DNA from: Leuctra nigra | Taxonomy: Eukaryota; Arthropoda; Insecta; Plecoptera; Leuctridae | Assembly: GCA_934045905.1 (NCBI GenBank) | Contig: OW203766.1 | Coordinates: 13,319,809 to 13,383,808 of the forward strand | Reading direction: 5' to 3' | DNA: 64,000 nt | Shown: positions 11,601 to 22,315 of the stretch, in pieces | Layout: each line of letters opens with the position of its first letter | How positions within the stretch are numbered: the stretch's first letter is position 1 | Notes under the pieces: generated by a model | Databases searched by the model: none | What the model was told of the DNA's origin: nothing | What the model saw: only the letters and a program-made list of their open reading frames with translations | Translations under genes and position numbers: made by a program

Positions 11601-14600
11601 CATACATGGGAGTGTAATGTACAGAGGTTGCCTATTCTATAACGCAAACGAACTCATTCCAATCTGGAAATCTTTCAGATCAATATTATGGCCGTGAAAT
11701 GATTTCTTTTACGCTAGGATCGACCCTTAAGGTGGCTGGATCGATTGATTTTCTGAAGTATTGGAGAGCTTTCACTAATAAAAATCACGTTTATAAATTC
11801 TTTTAGCACATAATTTACTTGTATAATATACTGGGTAGTTGAAATAGACAACATTTAAATGGTATTTATACGTTATCTTATTATTTAGAGCAGTATTACT
11901 GCCCCAAAGAAGTTAGTTTTGATTTGGATATTGAAGAATTATCTAAAATTTTAACAATACGGTACAATATGGCAACATCGTACTTTGAAAATTTTGATTT
12001 GTGTGGAGTCATGATGGCTGAGGTTGCTGAGCTTACACCTAGAGTTTACTTTCATGAAAAGTCAAGGTATCTTTAGTAGGCATTTAGTGCCTTCTAACTA
12101 CCTTGAGCACTCCCATGTTGCCAAAAGTATTTTGTCTTGATTCGCAATTTGAATTGAATCGCCTATAACTTTTTATTTAGCACACGATGATATTGGTTTA
12201 TATTTTTTTAATGAAAGCAAATAGAACAAAGATTCTTTCTTATATAGGTTTTTTGAAAATCCAACGAGCCAATTAATTAGAATCTTCATTTGTAGCAAAT
12301 TTTTGAAACCTGCCATAAGATAACATGGGGAAAATACTGCTTGCTTATTCGCCTATCTCGAAAACTAGACACGGAAAGTATTTTATTTTTTGAAGTGTTG
12401 TTTAGGGGATACCAATGAGTGAGTACAGCAAAATTGAACACTATCTGAAAAAATGGTCGATCGACCCAGCCACCTTAAGGGAGTGACGTACTCGTCAGTC
12501 CAAATAACTGTCGCATCAACTAAAAAATCAGACCTCTCTCTATATATATATATATATCTCTCTCTCTCCCCCCCCCCCCCCCCCCACCCCGTACCTGAAC
12601 TTCAAGAACTTGGCGAGGCCCGGTGCTACGAAGAGGCACATCATCTTAAGGTTTCTCCAGAAGTCCATAGTAAACATCTCTCGGCCCATCATGCGGAACT
12701 CCGCTTTGTCGTCGGCGAAGCAGTTGCCGGCGATGCCGAAGATGCAGGAGGCGACGACGTCGGTGGTGTACTTGGCGCACAACTCCTTCGCCTCGACGCC
12801 GTCTACAAACATGACACATGATATCATTGTCGTCCTTCAACAGTTGCCGGCGATGCCGAAGATGCAGGAGGCGACGACGTCGGTGGTGTACTTGGCGCAC
12901 AACTCCTTCGCCTCGACGCCGTCTACAAACATGACACATGATATCATTGTCGTCCTCCAACAGTTGCCGGCGATGCCGAAGATGCAGGAGGCGACGACGT
13001 CGGTGGTGTACTTGGCGCACAACTCCTTCGCCTCGACGCCGTCTACAAACATGACACATGATATCATTGTCGTCCTCCAACAGTTGCCGGCGATGCCGAA
13101 GATGCAGGAGGCGACGACGTCGGTGGTGTACTTGGCGCACAACTCCTTCGCCTCGACGCCGTCTACAAACATGACACTTGATACCATTGTCGTCCTCCAA
13201 CAGTTGCCGGCGATGCCGAAGATGCAGGAGGCGACGACGTCGGTGGTGTACTTGGCGCACAACTCCTTCGCCTCGACGCCGTCTACAATAGGAAACATAA
13301 AGGTCTCCTTGCATTTTGATGTACTGGCGACGTTAAGGACGGAACGTGAATGTTGAATATGTGTGAAGTTTAAAAGCTACGTAACAAAAGAAATTATAAT
13401 TTGTTTTACATTGCCGATAGGTAGAACTAGATACATGTTAAAATAGACACAAAAATCATCTTAACATCATTGTCAACCACCAAGATGATGTCAGATGATG
13501 TCTATGTCAATTTTTGTTAACATTCTGCTGGCTTCAGTTATGCTTTCATGCATTTTGACTTGACTAAAAATAATTATAAAAAAAAGTTAAATAATTATTT
13601 GCTTGGTGGCGTCATTTGATGCCACCATGCATGAAGAAGTTAATAGTTCATTCGTTTAAAAATCCTAACTTCTCATGTCACACAAATACAAACCGAGAAG
13701 CATTTTCTTATTCTAAAATCGTTGGCTCTGCTCAACTGTATATATATACATTCAAACAAAATCTACTCTATCTATTTCCCTCAGCGCTCAATACCTGGAT
13801 GATCCTTCTTCAGGTACTTCTGCAAATTCCCGCACACTTCACTGATGAGCGGGAAAAGTGGTTTGAGTTTCCCAGGAGTGAAAGCAGGAGTCAGCTGAGA
13901 GCGCACTTTCTTCCACCTGTCAACAAATCATCATCATCCATCATCATTCATCCATGATGAATGTGCCTTGCTAATAAGATTTTAGCATGACCTCTGAATA
14001 TTATCCAAGAGTGTTCAACATCTCACCGGTCTCCTCGGAGGCAGAACGGGTTCCTGCCGAACATGGGGTCCACGTCAATGGACACGTCCATGATGTTGTC
14101 GTGGAAACTATGGAAGTCTTTGACTGTAATTTGTTTCACCAAGTCCGGATCCAGAATCATCAAATCAGGTTTGCGGAAGGAGAAGTATCCACCGAACTGA
14201 TAACCTTTGCTCTCAAACTCACTGGGAACAAAAGTATTACATTCAAATTTTCATATTTTTTTCATAAAACAATCGGGCAATAATTTTACTTCAAAAGCTT
14301 GCGAACTACTTATTGCTACTAGAACAAGGAGCTCTATAGGTAAATGAAATTCTCTAATCTATGTATAATGTACAGTGGACATTCCGCCCCACGAAATTCT
14401 TTTTTTTATTATTTTTCTGTTTTAATTTCTTAAAAAATAAAAAATAAAATCTAAAAATAAAGACAATAGTCTTTATTTTTTTGTTGATTTGGTTTATATA
14501 CAAACAGAAAAATAACAACATTTTAAAATTTTGCAGACATAATGCTGTAGAGTTCAAACAAAATAATGTGAGAAAAATCCAAAAATCACTATTTTCGGAA

Positions 14601-14856
14601 ATTTTCACTGAATCCCATTCCCAAAAGTTGCATCTATGGACTATGCTCTATGGTCTTACTTGTATATTTCTGCGAAGTCGTCTGCCCACCCCCTTTTCCC
14701 CATCGTCGACTTGTAAAGATTCCCGAAGAGAGGCGTTGGTTTCTTGAAGGGAACTCCGCGTTTCTTCCAGTAGTCGAATGTCCAGGTTGAGTAGAGATAG
14801 AAGAGAGCCAGCAGACTCACTGCCAGGATCACCCAGTCGCTCCAATACATCTCCAT
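8607..14856 (-). CDS. cytochrome P450 gene A, CYP6-like (CYP3 clan), 8 exons
   Basis: Predicted microsomal monooxygenase; insect CYP6-type enzymes commonly oxidise xenobiotics and plant compounds. Exons in transcript order: 14856-14660, 14221-14027, 13916-13795, 12802-12595, 11484-11330, 10365-10147, 9955-9695 and 8776-8607. All junctions are GT-AG and the phases agree, giving 1527 nt and 508 residues, the usual family size. Visible parts: an N-terminal hydrophobic anchor (about 8-25), the C-helix WKKVR (132-136), I-helix DGFETS (309-314), K-helix ESLR (366-369), a PERF segment, and the heme loop FGSGPRQCLG (444-453, ligand Cys451). Asp309 replaces the usual Ala or Gly before the I-helix glycine. 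Exon 4 has four extra acceptor-edge copies upstream. The introns hold transposons. Gene B is the tandem paralogue. The substrate cannot be inferred. Confidence 0.93.
10503..10565 (+). mobile_element. 5'-truncated retroposon tail in P450 A intron 6-side DNA
   Basis: The block GCGCAATATAACCTCGTCGT, followed by TGACGCGCCGTTAAA, is the shared 3' end of longer copies at 14969, 43565 and 55027. Only the tail is present here, as expected for a copy truncated at its 5' end. It lies in the intron between exons 5 and 6 of gene A. Confidence 0.65.
10640..11290 (+). repeat. family beta repeat in a P450 A intron
   Basis: It contains a T-rich tract, the block GATCAAACTCATATTTTGCA and the terminal block CAACGCGTTACACTGAGCG. 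It sits in the intron between exons 5 and 6. A closely similar copy lies at 53080-53720. Confidence 0.6.
11724..12481. mobile_element. 758-bp terminal-inverted-repeat element in a P450 A intron
   Basis: The left end CCCTTAAGGTGGCTGG is the exact reverse complement of the right end at about 12466-12481. Pairing extends through a GATCGA-type block just inside. No transposase is visible, and no convincing target duplication was found. It lies between exons 4 and 5. Confidence 0.75.
12540..12590. repeat. TA/CT/C simple-sequence tract beside a splice donor
   Basis: A (TA)n stretch, a (CT)n stretch and a run of about 17 C end a few bases from the gene A exon 4 donor (exon ends 12595). On the transcribed strand the donor GTAC is followed almost at once by the G run. 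Confidence 0.8.
12719..13290 (-). repeat. 120-bp tandem array: exon 4 acceptor edge of P450 A, five copies
   Basis: Each unit holds the first 83 bases or so of exon 4 (DGVEAKELCAKYTTDVV and on to GNC), its AG acceptor and a short spacer. The copy joined to the exon body (12721-12802) is the functional one; four more lie upstream in the transcript. Copies are nearly identical. The unit is 40 codons long and stays in frame. A TGA at 12839-12837, where the other junctions have TGG, closes the frame just before the true exon. The farthest acceptor (near 13290) has a different, more pyrimidine-rich upstream sequence and may be the original one. Confidence 0.9.
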
Positions 14857-14968
14857 GCTAGAACATCATCACATGTTGCTCCAAAACATCTCCATGCTAG
14901 AACATCACATGTCGCTCCAATACATCTCCATGCTAGAACATCACATGTCGCTCCAATACATCTCCATG
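14850..14968 (-). repeat. 36-39-bp array copying the P450 A start codon, proximal block
   Basis: The unit contains ATGGAGATGTATTGGAGCGA followed by CATGTGA, which is the start of the real coding region. Upstream of the true ATG (14856) there are further copies near 14893, 14929 and 14965. Each complete copy reads MEMYWSDM and then a stop. The array is broken by a retroposon at 14969 and continues at 15403. Confidence 0.9.
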
Positions 14969-15402
14969 CACCCACCGACGGCTGCCACCTTATCGCGGTG
15001 GTGGGGTTTGTGTTGGCCAACGATCCATTGCAGCTACGCCGGCGAGCATATGCTCATGTGTAAGGGCTACCCATGCCGGACAGGTCAGTGGTGAGGTCCA
15101 GACAAAGAGCAGCCAGGGTTGGCCTAACCATGTCCTCCCTTGAATTTGCGGTCCTCACCGGGCCGGCCTTCCCCCTCGAGATGGTGATCCCCCTGAAATC
15201 GGGTTCCGCCGGCCCGAATCCTCACACCCCCCGGTTCGTCCCCATTCCGGCCTGGCCTTCCCACCAGTGCCGGACTCCCCCGGATCGGGCCCGTTAGGTC
15301 AACCCCCTCCTAATGTCCTCCACTTAATTCAACAAAGTTTAAAGTAAAATAATTAATGTGCGCAATATAACCTCGTCGTTGACGCGCCGTTAAACCCTAT
15401 TA
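14969..15402 (+). mobile_element. retroposon-like repeat inserted in the P450 A upstream array
   Basis: The copy starts near CTGCCACCTTATCGCGGTGG and ends with GCGCAATATAACCTCGTCGT and TGACGCGCCGTTAAA. Related copies occur at 43565-43942 and 55027-55480, a reverse fragment at about 51018-51150 and a tail-only copy at 10503. Units of the start-codon array occur on both sides, so it inserted after the array had formed. No reading frame of note; it could be a SINE or the 3' end of a LINE. Confidence 0.7.
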
Positions 15403-15503
15403 ATCATCTCCATGCTAGAACATCACATGTCGCTCCAATACATCTCCATGCTAGAACATCACATGTCGCTCCAATACATCTCCATGCTTGAACATCACAT
15501 GAG
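15403..15503 (-). repeat. start-codon array upstream of P450 A, distal block
   Basis: Three more units carrying the MEMYWSD start region lie beyond the retroposon, with start codons near 15409, 15445 and 15481. The last copy diverges at the position where the gene B array also ends. Confidence 0.85.
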
Positions 15504-17404
15504 TCATTATTTATTTACATACGTAATATAAAATGTTTAAATCGTGGTGTTGGGAGAAGTCCAAAATGTGAAACGGAGATATGAGATGATTTTGGAAGAG
15601 TCACAATTTTAGAGTTCACTTAAAACGTACGCGTAAATATGATCGTTTATATTAATATGCTGTAGTATAATTTTACTCAAGTTAGGACATAATTTAATTT
15701 CACAATTTCATATCACTGTGTACATTTCTTCTAAACTAAATTACGTGACCGTAGTAATTGACATTATTGTTTAATACATTCACAGAACTACTTAAAATTA
15801 GCTCGTATTAGCTGGTAAATTCTCTACAATGAGCCATGATCGCTGTAGGTCAACCATAAATGCTATCATTCACTCTGCCTATAATGTAGACGGCTCTTGT
15901 GAGAATATGACTTTGACCAAGCAATGATGTCTGGATCAGCTCGGGAGGTCACAGAAGAGAGGAGTAAGTAAGTTTCAGATTGTTCCAACTAGCGATCTAC
16001 ATTATACAACATACGGGCACTGGTGTAACTTGGATGTTGCAGCCCATGCAGTATCGGGAGGGGGGGGGGGGGGGCGAAAGTTAGGATGGAATGAATACCA
16101 TCAATGCAAAAATTCGATAAAAAAATAAAGATAATATAATATAAGCTGTCACGATTTCTTTTTTAATCTAATGTAATCTTTGTGCTGGTACTGATTGGAA
16201 TAGATTTAACGATTTATCGTAATTTAGCCAGTTTGATAATTAGGGGACTTCGTCCAAACATATACAAAATTTAAAAAAAAATGCATTTTCCAAATAAAAA
16301 TTCAAGTAATGTAAAAGATTATGATAATCAATCGACGAACATGTGTGATTAAATCGCGTAAAATTCACCAATGTCGGCGAGTGTACAGCCATTCCAGTGG
16401 GAATGATAAGGGTAATCATTGATAATCATTGGTCTGTTACCAAACTGTCTGAAAATCACGATAATCACTATCTAGAATAATGTCAGGTCAGGTTAGTAGA
16501 TAATCAGTTTATTATGTTAATTAGTCGTAAATCAAGGTGTCTATGCTTTTTGTAGAGTCTCTCTTTTTTTAGAGTGTAAATCGTAATTTTTCATAATTTT
16601 TAAATAGAAACTTTTTAATACTTTTCAATAGAAATTGTTTCCACATTAACCCATTAGACAAATCTGACAGAAGTCCACATCTCATTTTTAGAGTGAATAC
16701 TAAATAAAAGAAATAATGAAAAGAAATAAAACGATATGATAATAATATGCAAACACTCATCTGGAAAAGCAATCTACTTATTATTCTTATCGAAACATTG
16801 GCTGGAAACATATCAGATATTGAAGTAAAGTAATGTGAAAGAATCCTGCAATGCAACCAAAGTATGATTTTACTTTCATTTGGTTCATGTACTTTGGCAT
16901 AATGCTCGTACTTTTGGTAGTATCTATGTCTCTCCACTCCAGATATCCAAGCATGGAAAGATCACTGCCTTCAAAGCATCTGGAAGAAATGACCACGAAT
17001 TGAGATCTTTCTCCAAACTAATTATCGGGTTATCACTCATTCCTTGGTCGAACCACAAGTCATGTCGTCTCTTTTGGACTATAGTAACGTGTCATTACTA
17101 ATCGTCTAATTTATGATTCTGTGATCAACGTTAATTTATAACGTTCTGTATATTTAGTTACTATGTGTGATATCTTATCTGTGTAGTTGCATAATCAACC
17201 ATGGGTTTATGATGTGAATAAATAAATATACAAATACAAAATTTGTAAATTGAATATTTTCTGAGTTTCACTTATACAATATTGAATGACAATTTCCTTG
17301 ATCGTAACCAAAATATTAACTACCAAAAACCAAAATAACAAAATAATAACTTTACAATTATCGTAAAAATATGAAATGACATTTCCAATGATGAGAACCC
17401 ACGT
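15504..17404. other. AT-rich upstream DNA of P450 A, no gene recognised
   Basis: I see no convincing reading frame. A poly-G tract of about 16 lies near 16060. A stretch ending near 17230 with AATAAATAAATATAC could be the 3' end of an old element. Confidence 0.4.
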
Positions 17405-17410
17405 GTGTTT

Positions 17411-17453
17411 GTGTCAAGATACGTTGTATTTCACCAACCTGTTGGCCTTGGCT
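17411..17453 (-). promoter_or_regulatory. block shared upstream of both P450 genes, possible 5' UTR exon donor (A)
   Basis: The bases GTGTCAAGATA and TTCACCAACCTG occur here and at 32810-32852, at comparable positions upstream of the two paralogues. On the transcribed strand both contain CAG|GTTGGTGAA, a plausible splice donor of a non-coding first exon. The CR1 element begins immediately beyond this block. Confidence 0.4.
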
Positions 17454-17455
17454 GC

Positions 17456-19294
17456 ATGCAACAAGTACTAAAGACGTGCCTTACGGATCGCGCAGAGTAT
17501 TTATCTAGAAAAAGTGATCTCCTGCAGTGTATAAAATATAAGGAGGTGCTTGACAGAAAAAACAGTTATCAGGTCAATCATGAATACATAATTCATGACG
17601 ATAGAAGACAGAAATCGAACGCAATTAGCCAAACCATAGTGTCACCACGCCGCCTCTACAAGAACATGCGGGCCACGGCAGAAAAACTGCATCAGAACAC
17701 AGCAGAAGCACTGCATCGGCTACAGACACAGAAATACCAGGCAGGTATCAGCATACAAGGTGAGCTGGATAATACGACAAGAATTCCAGAGGAAACTAAT
17801 GCCAGGATTAGGGAGTTAAAGAGTAAAAACGGTGAAAGAGTTGCGAAAACTGCTTTATCGGCGCGAATGTCTCAATGGCGGAAACCGTTACCGACCGAAC
17901 CCACACCGCAAACTGCTTTACCGGCGCGGTATTCATCGACCGAGCCACCGCCACGGCAGCAACAATTACCGGCCGATCTACCACTACAAGTTCTCGTACA
18001 ACAACAGAGGAAGAACACAGTGTCACCAACGGTAACAAAACAAATCCAGAACGTCAAAATACTTGCCGACAGTCATGGGCGTGGCATGTGTCGAGAAGTA
18101 TATAGGCTCACGAGCAGAAATGAAGCAAGAATCCAGACAAAAATAAAGTGCACAAGCTTCTTCAAACCGAGTGCACCGTTTGAAGAAGTAGCCATGGAAC
18201 TCCACAGTGGAAACTCCACAGAGGAAGGTGAAAAAAACATTATAATACTCATAGGAGGAACAAACAATTTCTCAACAAATTCAGAGAATAACATTAAAAC
18301 ATCTCTTGATAAGATAGCAAATTCTAACCCCAAACACTGCATCATGATCACGAACATTCTACAAAGATATGATATCGAAGGAACAGAACAGAGAAATAAT
18401 AACATTAACATCACAAATGAAAATATCAAGCTACAAATAGAGAACTACAATAATCCATTCATAAAGTTCATTACGACAGATAACATCACTCGGAGAGACT
18501 ACACAGGACAAGGCCTGCATTTGAACAAACGAGGAAAAACAAAACTAGCAAAAAGTATAATTAAACATGTTCAAGAATACAAAAAAAACTCAAACTCTCC
18601 TGCTCCTCCCCCTCCTCCTCCCCCTCCTCCTCCTCCTCCTCCTCCTCCTCCTCCACCTCAAACAACTCACAGTAGCCAGACCTCCAGCCCTGCACAATCA
18701 CAAATCACCTGCTGGTTGACGAGGCCTGGTAAAATGATTGAATTGATATGTGCACTTGAAAAAATGAAGCTTCCCCCACCACTTCCACCCTACAACAAGG
18801 AGGCACCGACAACACTGTCGTCAAATACCTCCCCAGACACATCTCTGTTATACGTTGAGCTAACGAGCGAGCCTGCAGCGAGTAGGATCTGCAGCGTCGA
18901 AGTCGCTACCCAGACGATATCACTGTCTCCGACAGTCGTCCAATGTCACTGTCTCTGGACGACTCCGTACACCAGCGGCCTTAATGACTCTGCTGCGGCG
19001 AGTGAGTGGACGACTGCGGACATCAGAGGCCTCAGTGACCCCGTCGAGACAGTTCAGACTCCAGACACCGCAGAGGAGCCCGTCCTAGAAACCGTCCAGA
19101 CTCCGGGCTCAACCACAACCGAAGAGGAGCCCGCTGTAGCAGACAAGCAGCCGACTAACCAAGGACGAAGACGCCAACCTTTGCGGTCGTCTAAATCAAA
19201 ACACAGTGTAAATGACGGTCATCTCGCTGCTTCGCCAGTTGCCCCGCGTAGGTCAACCAGGACTTCAAAGCATACCCAACGGCTTAATTTATGA
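17456..19294 (+). CDS. CR1-like ORF1 protein with SGNH-hydrolase-like domain
   Basis: The frame is open from 17405, but 17405-17453 belongs to flanking DNA; the first ATG inside the element is at 17456, giving 612 residues. Near 18060 it has ADSHGRGM, matching the SGNH block I (Asp-Ser-His-Gly). It has GGTNN near 18258 and GQGLHLN near 18508, matching blocks III and V. Esterase-like ORF1 proteins are known in CR1-group elements and are thought to aid retrotransposition. A run of about 20 prolines lies at 18599-18655, followed by a Ser/Thr/Pro-rich tail. It ends about 85 bases before ORF2. ATG choice is uncertain. Confidence 0.75.
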   Translation: MQQVLKTCLTDRAEYLSRKSDLLQCIKYKEVLDRKNSYQVNHEYIIHDDRRQKSNAISQTIVSPRRLYKNMRATAEKLHQNTAEALHRLQTQKYQAGISIQGELDNTTRIPEETNARIRELKSKNGERVAKTALSARMSQWRKPLPTEPTPQTALPARYSSTEPPPRQQQLPADLPLQVLVQQQRKNTVSPTVTKQIQNVKILADSHGRGMCREVYRLTSRNEARIQTKIKCTSFFKPSAPFEEVAMELHSGNSTEEGEKNIIILIGGTNNFSTNSENNIKTSLDKIANSNPKHCIMITNILQRYDIEGTEQRNNNINITNENIKLQIENYNNPFIKFITTDNITRRDYTGQGLHLNKRGKTKLAKSIIKHVQEYKKNSNSPAPPPPPPPPPPPPPPPPPPQTTHSSQTSSPAQSQITCWLTRPGKMIELICALEKMKLPPPLPPYNKEAPTTLSSNTSPDTSLLYVELTSEPAASRICSVEVATQTISLSPTVVQCHCLWTTPYTSGLNDSAAASEWTTADIRGLSDPVETVQTPDTAEEPVLETVQTPGSTTTEEEPAVADKQPTNQGRRRQPLRSSKSKHSVNDGHLAASPVAPRRSTRTSKHTQRLNL

Positions 19295-19378
19295 CGTCAA
19301 GGCAGTACCTCGATAAATGGCAGCACAACCAAGAAGCATATTAATTTATCACTGCAGGTACAGGGAAACTATGGGAAA

Positions 19379-22315
19379 TTGCTTCATATTGGATGCCTTA
19401 ATGTTCGTTCACTGCTTTCGGGCTTCGACGAGCTGATTGACCTCTTTTCATCATGTGACTTCGACATAATCGGACTTACTGAAACTTGGCTATCGCCATG
19501 CACTCCTTCAGCTGACATCTCTTTCCCCGGTTATAGTTTTATTCGCCTAGACCGCGCTGAGGAAGACGACGGTGTACAAGCTCGAACCCGACGTGGAGGA
19601 GGTGTTGGATTTTTCATCAGAGATTCACTTAAGCACAAGATTATTCCTCAAAAAAGCAAATCTAAAAAGGTCAATCAACTCGAGCAACTTTGGATATCAG
19701 TTAAAATAAAAAAGAAGACGATAGCCCTTGGAGTATGCTACAAACCCCCAACTGCTAACCAAATGTGTATACACTCCCTAGACGGAGTATTGTCAAACAT
19801 GAGCATAGAGTCTGATAATATTATTCTTATGGGTGATTTCAATGTTAATCTTATCTCGAAAAACCCAGACTCAACCATTCTTCTCGACTACATGGACAGC
19901 TTTGCACTACAACAAGTCATCGAGGAACCAACCAGAATCGCTACAACATCGGCATCTACAACTTCCTCACTGATCGACCACATGTACATCAGAGATACCT
20001 CAACCGTTGTTGATACTGCAGTTATCGACACGTCTGATATACTCGACACTCGAGGACGCCGAATAACAGACCACAATCTCATTTCATGTACACTACGTTG
20101 CGCAAGACCAAAGAAGCTGGCTAAGACCTGGTCCTATAGAGATTTCTCTAAACTTGACCCGGACACCTTCTATGACCACGCATCCAACATCGCGTGGTCA
20201 GATATCCATCTTATTACATCATTAGATGAGAAGGTGGAACTTCTTAACCAAAATATTCTTACTTTGGTAAATACACATGTTCCCATGAAAATAGTCAAAG
20301 CAACCAAACCAAAAACTCCCTGGTTGACAGATTCTCTTCGACTAATGATGAAGAAGAGAGACAGTATCCTAGTCAAGTGGAGACGCAGCAAAGAGGTGGC
20401 CCATTGGAATACCTATAAGCAACTAAGGAACTTTATCACAGGCGCAGTACAACGCGAGAAAAAGGCCTATATTGCGGAGGAATTAAAAAAGTGCAAAGGC
20501 GACTCCAGGCTATTCTGGTCAAAGATTAAATCATGGGGAATGCACTCATCGAAGAACAGCAACGACAGCGCATTACCTGATCATTTATCCGACCCAGATA
20601 AGATCAACGACTATTACATCGAAGCAGTTGGTCACGAGTTAGTAAGCAGCGACGCACTGAACTACTATATCACAGGCACTAACACACCAGGAGTCACCGA
20701 TTCAAAAGCGCTGATGTTCCGTCTCTCTACTGTGAGCGCTGAAGATGTTCAGAAGGCGCTTCAGGATATTAAATCCAAATCAGCTGGTATGGATGAGATT
20801 TCAGTAAAAATGTTGCAATTATGTCTACCACATTGCATTGACAGTATCACACACATTTGTAACGAATCCATGCTTAATAGCTCATTTCCCTCTCTGTGGA
20901 AGGAAGGCATCGTATTCCCACTGCCCAAAGTCACACAGCCTGAAACATTCAAGGACTTAAGGCCAATAACATTGTTGCCCATATTGTCGAAAGTCCTAGA
21001 GAAGTTGGTAGCCATTCAGCTCAAGGGCTACCTAGAACGTAACCAACTCCTGCCTGATTCACAGTCCGGCTTCAGGAAGAATCGGAGCACAGTGACAACT
21101 CTCCTAGATATCACAGACGATGCGCTTTCCGCAAGAGACTCTTCAAACGTTACGTCGCTTGTTTTGCTAGATTTCTCAAAGGCATTCGATACGCTAGATC
21201 ACAAGTTACTACTGCACATCCTAGCGTACATGGGCTTCGATTCGAATACAGTGGACTGGTTTCGCAGTTACCTTTTGGATCGAGTTCAACGGGTGCGTGT
21301 CATCAAAAACGACACACACTTATTGTCCAACCCCCTGAAGCCAAAATCAGGCGTGCCACAAGGATCAGTGCTGGGGCCATTGTTGTTCACCATCTATACG
21401 GCTAAGTTGTGCGAAGTCGTCCAACACTGTAAAGTTCATACATATGCAGACGACACACAGGTGTATGCTTCATTCCCACCTGCAGATACTTTGAGCTTTG
21501 TGCAGAAGATTAATGAAGACCTTGAGAAGATCCGACTCTTTGCAACTGACCATGGCCTGGTGTTGAACCCAAGCAAATCCTCGTCGATGTTGCTGGGCTC
21601 TTCATTGCAGCGGAGTAGAGCGATACAACAGGGGTTCGAACTGTCTTTGAACAACTGTACATTACCTATTGTGGACGTCGCAAGAAACTTAGGTTTATGG
21701 CTCGATAGTGACATGAGATTCGAGGCTCATGTCAAGAAAATCTGCCAGAATGCTGTTGGAAAGCTTAAAGCCTTGTACAGATTCAAAGACCTCATATCAA
21801 CACCAGCCAAGCTCCAGCTATCGGAAGCATTAATACTTTCGAAACTGAACTATTGTGATGTTATCTACGGTCCGAATATAACGAAATACACCTCAGCTAA
21901 ACTCCAGAGGATACAAAACTGCTGTGTGCGCTTCGTTCTAAGTCTCCGTAGAAATGATTGGCAACATATTACACCGTTCATCAACAGCATGAGATGGCTG
22001 AAACTTGAGAACCGCAGAAAGCTTCATACCATCTGTTTAGTTCATAAGCTTAACAAATCCAAACAGCCAGCATACCTCAGCAGCAAACTAAACTACCGTA
22101 GAAATCTTCACGGCCGAAACCTGAGGCACAAAAGCACACTTAACATCAATCACCACAAAACAGCCAAGTATAAAGGATCATTCTCATATGTTGCAGCTAC
22201 TTTATACAATTCATTACCGGACAGAATCAAGACAATCAACAACGACGTTAGTTTCAAGAAAGTAGCCAAAATGTTTCTCCTTGACCAACAAGGAGCCATC
22301 GTTCGCAGGGGATAA
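19379..22315 (+). CDS. CR1-like ORF2 protein: endonuclease and reverse transcriptase
   Basis: About 978 residues, uninterrupted. The N-terminal third is an exonuclease/endonuclease/phosphatase-type nuclease, with LNVRSL, TETWL, GDFNVN, SLIDHMYI and TDHNLIS in the expected order. The central reverse transcriptase shows SGFRKNRST, LDFSKAFDTLDH, GVPQGSVLGPLLF and the catalytic YADD. The C-terminal region is the usual helical extension of this group. No in-frame ATG lies near 19379, so how translation starts (reinitiation or readthrough from ORF1) is not clear from the sequence. The protein would nick target DNA and copy the element RNA there. Confidence 0.9.
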   Translation: MLHIGCLNVRSLLSGFDELIDLFSSCDFDIIGLTETWLSPCTPSADISFPGYSFIRLDRAEEDDGVQARTRRGGGVGFFIRDSLKHKIIPQKSKSKKVNQLEQLWISVKIKKKTIALGVCYKPPTANQMCIHSLDGVLSNMSIESDNIILMGDFNVNLISKNPDSTILLDYMDSFALQQVIEEPTRIATTSASTTSSLIDHMYIRDTSTVVDTAVIDTSDILDTRGRRITDHNLISCTLRCARPKKLAKTWSYRDFSKLDPDTFYDHASNIAWSDIHLITSLDEKVELLNQNILTLVNTHVPMKIVKATKPKTPWLTDSLRLMMKKRDSILVKWRRSKEVAHWNTYKQLRNFITGAVQREKKAYIAEELKKCKGDSRLFWSKIKSWGMHSSKNSNDSALPDHLSDPDKINDYYIEAVGHELVSSDALNYYITGTNTPGVTDSKALMFRLSTVSAEDVQKALQDIKSKSAGMDEISVKMLQLCLPHCIDSITHICNESMLNSSFPSLWKEGIVFPLPKVTQPETFKDLRPITLLPILSKVLEKLVAIQLKGYLERNQLLPDSQSGFRKNRSTVTTLLDITDDALSARDSSNVTSLVLLDFSKAFDTLDHKLLLHILAYMGFDSNTVDWFRSYLLDRVQRVRVIKNDTHLLSNPLKPKSGVPQGSVLGPLLFTIYTAKLCEVVQHCKVHTYADDTQVYASFPPADTLSFVQKINEDLEKIRLFATDHGLVLNPSKSSSMLLGSSLQRSRAIQQGFELSLNNCTLPIVDVARNLGLWLDSDMRFEAHVKKICQNAVGKLKALYRFKDLISTPAKLQLSEALILSKLNYCDVIYGPNITKYTSAKLQRIQNCCVRFVLSLRRNDWQHITPFINSMRWLKLENRRKLHTICLVHKLNKSKQPAYLSSKLNYRRNLHGRNLRHKSTLNINHHKTAKYKGSFSYVAATLYNSLPDRIKTINNDVSFKKVAKMFLLDQQGAIVRRG

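Noticed and set aside
12610..13356. 248-codon + strand frame across the 120-bp array
   Set aside because: It is the antisense of the P450 A exon 4 copies; openness follows from the unit being a multiple of three.
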